Shown: one piece after another, positions 10,791 to 20,959 of the stretch | Position numbering within the stretch: position 1 is the first letter of the stretch | How the letters are laid out: each line of letters opens with the position of its first letter | Origin: Aspidiotus rigidus | Lineage: Eukaryota > Arthropoda > Insecta > Hemiptera > Diaspididae | Direction of reading: 5' to 3' | NCBI GenBank assembly: GCA_035079385.1 | Contig: JAVHKY010000039.1 | Location: forward strand, 2,087,353 to 2,151,352 | Length of the DNA stretch: 64,000 bases | Made by a program: the position numbers and the translations under genes | The notes under the pieces: model-generated | Seen by the model: the letters and a program-made list of their open reading frames with translations, nothing else | Databases searched by the model: none | What the model was told of the DNA's origin: nothing

Positions 10791-11566
10791 CAAATTCGCC
10801 TAAGAAACATAATTTGATTATTAATATTTTCGAAATTCAGCTCAATACTGTAAATTAATTAATTTGCCAGGGTTCCCAAAAGGGGAATCCTGGCGATTTG
10901 GTAAATTTTCGGCACATTGTGGTCTATAACTCGGCTCAGAAAAGTTGTAGAAACTTCTGATATGGCTCAATTTAAAGATAAAATCGAGATACAAAATTCG
11001 TACATTTAAACTACACGTCTAACGTTTTGCGTTTTTGCGCTACAACAGATTTAGCGCAAACACCCATTCACCTGATAACATCTTTCTGGTCCACCCTGTA
11101 TACATTTCCTTAGCCCCCAAAATGTTAAATATGTAGGGGAGAAATGATGGGTGAACAAAACCCAAAGTTTCCTGAACAAAATTGAACAAATTGTGAACAA
11201 AATCATCACATGGATTTGAAGCAAAGTTTGAAGTTGAGGGGCTGCATTTCCACCGCTCCCCCAAATTTGAAATGGATGTAGCGGGGAAACGACGAGTGAA
11301 CAAAATTTAAAATTTGTTGAACGAAATTGAACACAGTGTGAACAAAATTATCACATGGATTTGAACCCAAAATTCGAGATGAGGGGCTGCATTTCCCCAG
11401 CCCCCAAATTTGAAATGGATGTAGCAGGGAAACGACGAGTGAACAAAATTTAAAATTTGTTGAACGAAATCGAACACAATGTGAACAAAATCATGGCATT
11501 AGTCGCGACTCAAAATTCCGTCATGGAAGGGTTGGGGAAATGGAGCCCGAGTCAGTTGGAGCTGAG

Positions 11567-12129
11567 AACATCGATCACCTAAAATCGCGCCACGTCTTCA
11601 TATGATAGATGCTCGCCATGTATCGGATTCCCGATAGTAAAAGATAAAGACTTTTCATCTGTATGATAACTTTAGCTACTTTATTCATTCTTTTGGGTAC
11701 TATATAATCCTTAGGCTTCCGAACATTGCCTGCGAGTGTTCAAGTTACGCAAGTTACATTTCTAATATCTATATACATACGAAGTACAAGATACTCGCAT
11801 TCGTGACACTCCAGAGGAGGACGAGAAAAAAGAATGAAATTAAAGGTCGAAAAACAAAAATTAAAAAAAATGAGAAATGAAAATTAAAAAAAAAAAAAAA
11901 AATCAGCAACTTCTAAAAAGGTCTAAAAATGGGGGGGGGGGAGAGTTAAAACTTAATAAATAGATAAAAGAAAAGGAGAAAGTGGTTATAAATAAATTAA
12001 TGAAAGAATATATGTGTTTCAACAACTTAGAATTAATGGTAGGCGATTTAAAAAACAACATACTCTTAATCGTTAAAATAGAGGGATAACAAGAGAATAT
12101 AAAATAAATTAAAAATGAACTAACTTAAT
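11567..12129. other. Gene-free, A-rich low-complexity DNA
   Basis: This stretch contains long A runs (about 11,886-11,902) and a run of about 11 G (11,932-11,942). No coding or structural feature is visible. Confidence 0.5.
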
Positions 12130-12618
12130 AGTGGGTAATAAAATAATAAAGTTCCAGTCTTCTTCATTGGAGGAGAGATCATACGTTGATGGAAATTTTT
12201 CCCGGTATGTTACTCCAAATTGTGATGGTTCTTCAGGAGAAGCGCTAGGTGTATTTTGACACAGATAGTTGGAGATTTCTTTTTCTTGGATTCTCCAATT
12301 GTCTTGAAGGATCTTCCTTTTGATTGCATTTCTTTTGCGACTTGCCTTCCCTCGACGATTTTTGGTTTTCCTCAGTTGTCATTTTTCGCGTTCTTCTAGG
12401 GAAATATATGCTTTTGCAGACTCCTCCCTTTCCATTTCCTCTCGTACACGTTTTATGTATGGTTGTTCGTGGTCGGACTGTTGTGTTCCCATAAATGAAT
12501 GTAAGGCTGCCAATGAGAAATCAAATTCTCTTTTCATCTTGTTCCTTCGAACCTCCAGTTCGGGGTCATTGGTGTATGATGGAGCGGTAATGTAGTTTAA
12601 GAAATTATTGATATCCAT
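12130..12618 (-). pseudogene. Decayed minus-strand coding sequence, unrecognised
   Basis: An ATG at 12,618 opens 79 codons with a charged helical character (EVRRNKMKREFDFSLAAL, then YIKRVREEMEREESAKAY) up to a stop at 12,379. Protein-like reading continues downstream in other frames (MTTEENQKSSREGKSQKK, then PSASPEEPSQFGVTYREKFP) to about 12,135. The shifts suggest a frameshifted gene, perhaps from a transposon. I recognise no family. Compositional chance in A-rich DNA is a real alternative. Confidence 0.3.
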
Positions 12619-12849
12619 CTATATGTGGAGGTAAGAAATTAAGAGACAAATTGAGATGTGTTTAGGGAGAGAAGGAAGGGTGGGATACCTAATCCAATTG
12701 AATTGAAAAAATTCGATATTTTTACCTTCTGTAATTGTCCATGTAGGTACTCGTTGTTTCTCCGGGTATTAAATTGAGAATATTCGCGATTACTTGAACA
12801 GTAGGTAAAGCAAACGATGTAGATTGTGCTGGATATATCACGTAACATA

Positions 12850-13930
12850 CAATTCTCCCCACATGGTTTGCGAACGCTTTACGTCCTTCAAGCAGCTGAT
12901 CTTGATTTTTATCTTCATCTTTCGATCGCTCTCATGCTGTCATTATTTGTATAGAGAAAAAAAGTCCTGAAATTACTCAGGGAGTGCTTCTGCTTCTGAA
13001 TCAACTCCAGGGTTGTGGAAGAAGAGGTGAATACGGATTGACTGAGCAGTTTGGTTTCATGTGCTCAGATGTCCTTATACACAAAGGCAGTCAAGAATCA
13101 GCGATGGTCTCATTTTTTCCGGCCTGATCACGACATGTTTAATTGCAATCCCCTGTTCCCAAAGATAATACTACGCATTTCGTTATGACATATGTGTGCG
13201 CTTTTACTTAGCCATCAAAAGCTGTTATACTTCTCTTTCCTTTTTCCTTCACACGTGCTGAAGTATATCCAAGTAACAATATCCATTCATACCATTATTT
13301 TCCTGTGCTCCGTCTCGCTTCATCAATTATTCGAAACAAAATGTCTCTGACCTCAGTTTTTGATGAAAAAGCTTCCAAACAAGCACGGAGAGGAAGGATT
13401 GTCAATTTATGAATATTGTAGTATAGTATTTTAATATAAGGTAAAAAACTGGAAAAAATGAAAGCTACACAAGAGAAAATCATCGCAATTTTTCTTTTAA
13501 ACCTGATTCTCTTCGACCGTAGTTGTTGCTGAGTGGGAAGAAGCAGGGAAAAAAAAGATACAGGTGCACTATTGCTCGAGGGGAAAAAAAACAACGACGA
13601 AAAGCGAGGGGTTCAGAACAGGAAGGTTGTCGTCGAAAGAAGTAAAAAAAAAAGTACATAAATAAAGACAAGAGTATAGGATGAAGGAAGGTGAAACAAA
13701 ATTGTAGGCGATATAGTTTTCGGGGCGCAAAAGAGCAGGACAGCGTGAGCGAGTGAGGTCGAAAAGGGCGAAAAGCGTAAGCGTCGAGCAACATAACGGC
13801 GAGCTTCTGCGAGTTTTTTTTTTTAAAGGGGAAAAATTCAGTTTTCGGTGTAGTATTCGTTATCAGGGGGATATATATGTATATGTATTCGAAATATAAA
13901 CTGTAGGCCTAGTAAAGCTGTACCTCGTGC
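12850..13930. other. Gene-free stretch
   Basis: No supported gene. Minus-strand frames at 13,295-13,794 are Phe/Ser/Arg-rich translations of purine-rich DNA and look spurious. Confidence 0.4.
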
Positions 13931-13939
13931 TTATGGTAG

Positions 13940-14728
13940 GAAACGACGGCGCACTGAAGCGTTGGTCCGCGGCGTACTCGCGTACGTATATTTGCATCAC
14001 GCCCCGCCAGTCGCTCGCGCTTCTTCTCATCTAATGCCATGCTTGCCCGACCATTCCGAATACACGCTTCACTTTGGAACCCGATTTTAGTGCGGTTCCG
14101 AGAGCGTTACGATGTGGAGGTTATCAGTAACGTGCGCGAGACGCTTGTCGCGACACTTTACGATGTTTTATTCGCATTATCATTGAAAAATAATAATATT
14201 GATAAGGTGGTACGACCGCGCGACCGGGTCGTACGCGATAAATCAAATGTGCGATTTCGCGTTCGAGAATAATGTATTATCATTTTAAATTCTTTTTTTT
14301 TATCCCCTTCGCCATCAGCCCCCCCTGGTCCGTTTTGCTGTGTAAATTTTAATTCTCAATGCTCGTCGTCGTCGTCTCGTGAATGTGTTTCGTGCGAATA
14401 ATTATATCATTTCTCGTTTGATTTCTGTTTATTTTGGTCTTAAAGTAATGTCGACGAGTGCGAGTGTGTGATTAGTGTGCTGTGCTCGGTTTTAATACTC
14501 GTACACGTGATCGAGTTTCATCATTCACGCACGTGAGAGGAATTTTGGTCCGGAAAATGCGCGCGAATACGTTCCGGGCTCGGATGACTCGAATGCGACG
14601 ACCGGCTGGCGATAAGTCCACCTCGTCGCGACCCTAGCGAACGGACGAAGCCCGAGCCGGTTCGGATCGCGTGGATCTGTCGAGATTTATGCGGCTCTTA
14701 GGAGAGCAGCGGTCGACCTTATAAAATC
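13940..14728 (+). promoter_or_regulatory. Candidate CpG-rich promoter and non-coding first exon
   Basis: This island is GC- and CpG-rich against AT-rich surroundings. It carries an ATTTGCAT octamer directly followed by CACGCCCCGCC (a GC-box-like site) near 13,990-14,010. It ends at a strong splice donor, ATC|GTAAGT, with GT at 14,729. Short upstream ORFs (ATG at 14,557 and 14,688) terminate before the donor, so the exon would be 5' UTR. The transcription start is not determinable. A partner acceptor could be at 43,708-43,709 on the same strand, implying a 29-kb intron; that link is inference. Confidence 0.3.
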
Positions 14729-14734
14729 GTAAGT

Positions 14735-15284
14735 GTTGAAACATTGCCGGCGGGAGGTATCACGTACACGTACAGCTTATGATAACTCAATTTTGAAAAT
14801 GAAAAGACTCGGTGTCGCCACTAGATCCCCTATTACGCTACAGGTCCGCAGGACGGTCATTCTCTCAAACGCTCTGAAATATTTGGCCTAGTTTATATTA
14901 ATCGGGAGTTCGTATAAACCTGTGCAGTTTTGATAATATAGTCGCTCGCGTGCACCATAATTGGTGCAATAGAAATTTTTTAAACTGTAATCGTAGAATG
15001 CAGCGTGTGCATGCACTCGCTATGTTGTTCATGAATAATGTACAATGAATTATAAATTTGCATTTGTTTTCTCTTTGCTCGGTCAATCGGAATCTCTCGT
15101 CCACTGTTCTAATTAAATATTCTGGGACAAAAAAAAAAAAATGTCAGACTCTTTGTGAAATATAATTATCACGTAACCTGAATTTTTTTCTCCGTGGATA
15201 CATCGTTGTCGTATGAACTCGTTTGTTTATTGTTTTTTTTTTCAATGATCCACTCGGTCGACACAACGTGAAATTCTCATCAAT
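14735..15284. other. Gene-free stretch
   Basis: AT-rich with an A run near 15,128-15,140. Nothing else seen. Confidence 0.45.
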
Positions 15285-16760
15285 AATGGGTTGTCCGATT
15301 TTCCAAGCCTTCTGCCTCGTCTCAAAGGGTCGAAGACTTTGCGGAAATCGCTATCAAAAGTGCTCACTTAAAGGAAAAAATGAGAAAAAACGGCGGACGT
15401 ACAAAATTTTCTACGTATTTTACGTTCTTATTTAAGCTACGACAGTCTTCACGTCGTTTGGTCAAAATTTTTCGTCAAGAAAACGTCGTTCGACTTTCTA
15501 GGCTATTTCTATTCGTTTTCAATGGTCGAAGATTTTGTAGATATCGCTTTTTGAATGAGTGTTCGAACTATTTTCGCGTCTTTCTAACGAAATTGCGGTC
15601 GTGTGCTCCATCTTCGTTGAATCGTTTGCGAAACATCTTCGTTTGATGTCAACTCATTTCCTGTATAGTTGACGACGTATCATAAAGAAGTAGATCTCGG
15701 AGTTCAGAAAGCCGCCATTAAATTAATGAAAATTTAATTTTTCTGCGGCCCTTTAATTTTCGTTAGTCGTCCCATGTTGGTTCACAAAGACTCATTAAAT
15801 TACCGGAAATTCATTCATGACGCAGAAATCATCCTCGTTGTCGCAGTTTCACTTTAAAAAAACCGTGCTCCTTTACAGTAACAGCACGTGCTTCGATTGA
15901 ATCGGAAACGAATATTTCTTAAAATTGAACATTATCAAGCAATTTCTGGTAATTTTGTATACCTCAACTATAATTCGTTCGATTTTTGAAAGATTTCATG
16001 CATCTCAGATAAATTTGGTCCAATGTGGGAAAAGTTTTGTTTGTGTTTATGTGTGACCGAGGTGAAGCATGCCCCTAAAACGAAATCAAATACTTCCTAT
16101 AAATTGAACGAATACTTCGTGGGGTTAATCTCTTCAAGAATTTCAGTCCGAAATCTTGCAATATTATCATTATCTACCTCTGAATTAGATTCGAAGAACG
16201 TAATTAGCCTTCCGAAAAAATCGGTTGCAAATTGTCCTGTCTTAAAATTCATTACTTCTATCGGAAAATGATTTCTTCTTACAATTCTGCCTAACATTTA
16301 GATATTAGTAGGAGCGTATAGCTATAACCTACTAAAACTTTTAAGAAAGTCCTTTCCGTCAATTTACGAATGACGAGATATGATCACACAAGTTAAGGAA
16401 ATTTGAAAAGTTGTCGATTCCTCCAACATTTTGATGCACGAAGGATTGTAAAGGTTGGACAAACTATTTCATCAATAATATTGTCTGATTTTTGAGACTA
16501 TTTCTATATCTTCGATGGTTGAAGACTCTGCGGAAATCTTCTTTGAATGACTGTTCGAATTATTTTCGCGTGTCTTCCGTAGAATTGCGGTCGTGCTCTC
16601 TCTCTCCCTCTAACAAAGACATTTACAAAATTGCTTCGTTTGATGTCGACTCTAAAAGTATAAATCACTAAATTTGAGGAAACTATCATCGTAAGTAATG
16701 AAAAACTGATTTTACGGCTCTTCTTTCCGTCCGGTTTTCGCGATTTCATCTGATTTTCTC
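15285..16760. repeat. Degenerate dispersed repeat, three copies
   Basis: A block with ttgtccgatttt, tcgaagactttgcggaaatc and ttcgaa.tattttcgcgt is found near 15,288, 15,500 and 16,481. The last two copies continue through aattgcggtcgtg and cttcgtttgatgtc. A related tail (cattaaattaatgaaaatttaat) at 15,715 recurs near 18,830. The block has no coding capacity I recognise; a 66-codon minus-strand frame at 16,097-16,297 looks protein-like but is unsupported. Confidence 0.55.
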
Positions 16761-16959
16761 GAGATTTTTCCTTGTTTTACAACAACTATATGGAGAAGTC
16801 CGTCTAAAGCTCTCGAATTTGGAAACTTTACGAGGTTTTAATGGAGAAGTTGAAGTTTGAAAAATGAACAAATTACGTTTGTGAAGGAAGAAAATTTCTT
16901 GTGACGAACTCTTTTGACTGTCTAACTCTTTCGCAACTGTTCCCTGTTCCAGTTGGGGG

Positions 16960-17522
16960 AGGGGGGGGGGGGGCAAAAATAGTCCAAGTAACCCTCCTAT
17001 CATACATAGCTCAAAGGTTGGATTTGGAAAGATTTTGACTTTCGACCCTATGATGTCGTGATCTAATGACGTCAAAATGATCCAAGTTACACCTTGGTAA
17101 AAAAAGTCCAAGTTTTCCTCGTGTCATAATTATAGTTTGGTGATGAGACTTGGAAAGATGTCGACTTTCAACCACGTGACGTCACGCGATCATAATTTTT
17201 CTTAATCCTTTGCCATAATTATATGATAGGATGGGGACTAAAAACAATTTCGACTTTCGATCCCGTAACATCACGATCTGATGATGTCAAAATGGTTCAA
17301 GTTGACCCTGGCCCAAAATGGTCCAAATCCCCCTCCTATCATACAGCTCGAAGGTGCAACTTAGTAAAATTTCGACTTTCAAACCTGTGACGTCACAATT
17401 GAAATTTTTCCTAGTCCCTTGACATAATATGATCGGAGTACTAGTAAAATTTCGACTTTCAAACCTGTGACGTCACAATTGAAATTTTTCCTAGTCTCTT
17501 GACATAATATGATCGGAGTACT
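16960..17522. repeat. Minisatellite-like array with gacgtca motif
   Basis: Repeating elements are ctcctatcataca.agctc, ttcgactttc(g/a)a.cc and gtgacgtcac, with variable spacing. The vocabulary is shared with the arrays at 31.9-33.1 kb and 60.5-60.66 kb, so it is probably a third, older member of the same family. Confidence 0.6.
17363..17522. repeat. 80-bp tandem duplication
   Basis: Bases 17,363-17,442 are repeated at 17,443-17,522 with about two differences, so the duplication is recent compared with the surrounding array. Confidence 0.9.
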
Positions 17523-17659
17523 CGCATATCCCTGAAAATATGATACGAAAGGATAGAAAAATTTCTCTCTCAGACTTTATGACACAACGGACTCAGAAAA
17601 ATTTCAGATTCTTCAAGATTTCGATTTCAATTCTCAATACTTGAACCAATTCGACCCAT

Positions 17660-19400
17660 GCAACAAGTTCTCTTCGTTCCTGAACCAACTTCGTTAGGGA
17701 AGCCGTCGCTTTTCCTTATATCCTTCTCTGACGTCTGTTCGAACGGCGCTATGAAATCCTTTGCAGATTCCTATTCACAGAATCTCAAAAGAATTCTGTT
17801 CTCATTTGACAGTAAAACTTACAATTCGGATCTATTCAAGCCTCCAATTTTCTTATTATATTTAAGAGGTTGCTCAAATCGCCGACTTTTGTTTGGTATT
17901 TCAGGGTGATTTGATCTAAGTAAAACAAATAGACAAATTCCTATCGTCTCTCGTGTTCTTTGTTGCTGATTACTGTAAAGGCAAGCCGGTGATCAGAACC
18001 TTCAGAACTCTATTGAAGGCGAATATACCAATTTTTTGCTGATGGTTTCAGTCATTTCACGAGACAAACCAGTAAGGATGCGAAGCTCGTATCATGGGAG
18101 AGAACAGAAAATAATAAATTTTATACAAAAACAGTTTATGAAGAAACAATTAACGAACAAGATTTATCATTAAGAACTGCAAAGCGAATCATCAGACTGG
18201 GAAGCTGAGCGAGATCGTGGAACAAAAATATGAGGCGGACTATGAAGATTTTCACCAAGCTCAGATGAAATTCCTTATCATTAATCAGTCCAATTTCTCA
18301 TGCCATCTCAACGACTTGCCAGGTCAGTCTCATTAGAAATAGAATTCAATCGATTTATTGTCTCACAGTCGCGCAAAGTGGACCACCAAAACCCACCATA
18401 CCAACGAAAATTTGATTTCCCGACCCCTTTTCATCGTTCCAATCAACTAAATTTTTGCTCAAAGACAGATTCATTGATGTCAATTTCGAAGGATTCGTGT
18501 ATTCGAAGAAATCATCGACAAAATTTCCTCTATTTTTAACAAATATCGTAAGTCCTGCTTCGAATCGTCTGTTTGCAAAATGTTTTGCTTGACGAAAGCG
18601 TTGTTGTAAAGATATTAACGTTAGTCCGAAAGGATACGTCGTCCCATTTCTTGACTGTTTTCTCGTCATCAATGCTGGGATACTTCGTGAAAATAGCTTT
18701 CAAAGGACAGTCTGAAGTATATGAATCGTTTTTCGTCGTCAATACGTCGTCTTAGAAATTTCTCCATTCGTTGGTGTTCACTGGATTCATGTTTTTGAAG
18801 TCGCCGTCAAAAGTTGAGTTGGAAGACACGCCATCAAATTAATGAGAAGTTAATTTTTAGACCATCTCTCTTTGTTTCTTTTAATAATCTCTAATTCTGA
18901 CTGGAAGGCAGATGTCTTTATACGTCGGAGCTTGCTACTAAAATTTATTTGAAAAGATTTTCTTTCTTATTAATTTACTAATGGCGATCTAAAGTGGGAA
19001 AAGTTGTTAACTCTTCTGAATTCTGACGCGAAGAGTTGGAGAGAAATTGCGATGTCTTTGAGTACGTTGTTTACAACTACAATCTTTGAAAAATTACTTT
19101 AGAAATAAGAAGTGCAGTACTACAGATCAAGGATTGTATTTGAAATGAATTTCTTGGAAGATAACGTTCGGCTAGTTTTGTGTATTTCTCCCTTTCCGTC
19201 CTTGATTCGTATAAACTCGGGACAAAAGAAAAAATAATAACTAATTATACCAGTTAAAATTTTTCTTCTTCGTAAAAAAATGGAGAAAATTATACGATTT
19301 AAATCCTTTTCAACACGTAGATTTTTTTAAATTAGCAAGCCTAGCAACTACATGGCCCGATGTGGGTAAATGGGGACAATAAGGATGAATTAGATGGATT
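17660..19400. other. Gene-free repeat-like stretch
   Basis: Several mid-size open frames on both strands (17,658-17,909 plus; 18,300-18,755 both strands) overlap and lack motifs. A related copy of the 15.7-kb tail repeat lies near 18,830-18,900. No supported gene. Confidence 0.4.
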
Positions 19401-19408
19401 CTTAATTG

Positions 19409-19411
<3 letters not shown>

Positions 19412-19444
<33 letters not shown>
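19412..19444. repeat. (GA)n microsatellite
   Basis: About 16 uninterrupted GA dinucleotides. Confidence 0.95.
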
Positions 19445-19447
<3 letters not shown>

Positions 19448-19449
19448 TT

Positions 19450-20950
19450 TGAGACATGAAGAAACAGAATAGTGAAGACGGGTGTTCTCAAGAACTGGAC
19501 AGGAGAAAAAGTGTTGAACGAATAGATCAACAGCATTGCATTGTAGTCATGAAGGGATGAAACGCGTAAGGAGAGAAAATGAAGGGTGAGACGGGTATGG
19601 CCTTTTCTTGATGACTTCTTCGCCTAGGGATGAGCGGTTCTTAGGGAACCAAGGATTGGAGCTTTTTAGAGAATTGCGAGGACCAGAAATCATGCCAGGA
19701 GGAAATGGTGAAGGAGCAGTTATAGGATAGGAAATCCTACAAGGGGAAGGGGAAATTATCAGTTATGGAAGGTGAATGCAGTGACTGCTTTGTGACGAGG
19801 TCCACTGCGTCATGTTCCTTTATGTAAGTCGTTGTATCCCGGTATCTACAGAAAAGATATACAGGATGAGGATGCATGAATAAGGATTCTTCAGGCAATA
19901 GCATTGGAGGGTCTTGGATAATAAGTAAGGATGAGAGAGAATCAGAGATAAGCTCGACTCTGAGGTTTCTCATTCGGAAGTATGAGATGTCACATTAAGG
20001 CCCGATTTGGACTCGTTTGTGTAGCAGTCAAAGGTGGGAAGGAAATTCCAGTTGTTTGTTTATAAAGTTGGCTGTTTTGGAAGTATGTATTACGTGGACC
20101 GAGAGCCTTTGAAAACAAGGGAAGGTTTGGGTATTGGGCGTCGAGGCCAGAAAGTCAGCTAGGTTACAAAACGGAGAACCCCTACTTCAGCGCAAAGGCT
20201 CAGTGAAAGGTTTGTACGCAGTGCACGCCAAGGTCCAGTCGAAGCCCGAAGATTGCATGGAGTCCTAGAGTGGATTTAAATTGGAGAACCATAATCAAGT
20301 TGAGAACTGATTTGACAAGGAGTTCTTAGTTGCAACCAGGGTGAGGATGTGATAGGTATTTGAGAAAGTTCAAAGAATTTAGACGTTTTCTCTCCACATT
20401 TCAATGTGGAGGGTGCAGAAGGTTTTGGAGTTGGGGGCAAGACAAGGACCTTGACCTAGGATTGGATGGTAATTAAGAGGTTCTGTAGACGCGCAAAAGG
20501 AAGAGGCATAGGGCGTGAATATCTGTTTTTGAACACTTCCATGACAGTTTTTTTGTCTGAAAATCAGAATTCACGGTCAAGTGACCTTTTGGTGATTTTG
20601 TCATGGATTCATTGGAGTAGCTTGGGTGGTTGAAAGTTAGTAGAGAGATACCTAAATCACCTACAAAGAAGGTGACACCGTTTGTTAGGTCATTGGGCGG
20701 TTCGGAATCGGATCTCAGGTAAAATGGTACCCGAATGGAGTCTCGTACAGTCGGTGGCAGAAAAATGTGATGTTCCCACGTGCAGTGGCTGATAGGCACT
20801 TTGTTTTTTCATCGGGAAAATAATTCTGGAGGTCGCATTTCAGTAAATTGAACCATTGAATATTTAGAAAATTTTTTTGATACAAGTTAGGTTCTGATGT
20901 GGGCAAAAATCGAAATTTTCGAGGGCGCGAGAGCGCCATTTTGCACTTTT
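19450..20950 (-). pseudogene. Decayed non-LTR retrotransposon: RT to C-terminus
   Basis: Minus-strand reading gives, in order, an RT palm echo (GVTFFVGDLGISLL at about 20,650, where FADD is expected), a post-RT echo (FALK-stop-GSPFCNLA, 20,180-20,230), an RNase H echo (VELISDSLSSLLIIQDPP, 19,905-19,955, then IKEHDAVDLVTKQSL near 19,790-19,835), and a terminal Cys/His echo (FVQHFFSCPVLENTRL, about 19,490-19,550). Stops and shifts are everywhere. The order matches a Jockey/CR1-like ORF2 with an RNase H domain. A second copy lies at 57.7-58.9 kb, and the C-terminal piece recurs at 24.74-24.96 kb. Confidence 0.6.
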
Positions 20951-20959
20951 TCTCGGCCT

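Larger units (their letters stand above)
9383..11098. mobile_element. TA-flanked non-autonomous DNA element (Tc1/mariner-like)
   Basis: The termini CAGGGTGCGCCAAAAAGATG (left) and the complement of CATCTTTCTGGTCCACCCTG (right) are imperfect inverted repeats about 75 bp long. Each is flanked outside by TA, as after Tc1/mariner insertion. The repeats also share the inner block aacgcaaaaacgcaaaac. The 1.7-kb interior has no transposase but two families of tandem repeats. It sits within the arms of the larger foldback element, so it inserted later or forms its loop. Confidence 0.65.
8942..11546. mobile_element. Foldback element with long inverted arms, host of a nested element
   Basis: The left arm (8942 to about 9203) reappears reverse-complemented at about 11105-11546, beginning ggctccatttccccaaccc and including the stretch ttttgagtcgcgactaatgcc. 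The right arm contains two tandem copies of a 144-bp unit (for example ggggctgcatttcc at about 11,237 and 11,381) where the left has one. Possible flanking duplications are gaggcag and gagtcag (one mismatch). No transposase frame is present, so it is non-autonomous. Confidence 0.75.
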
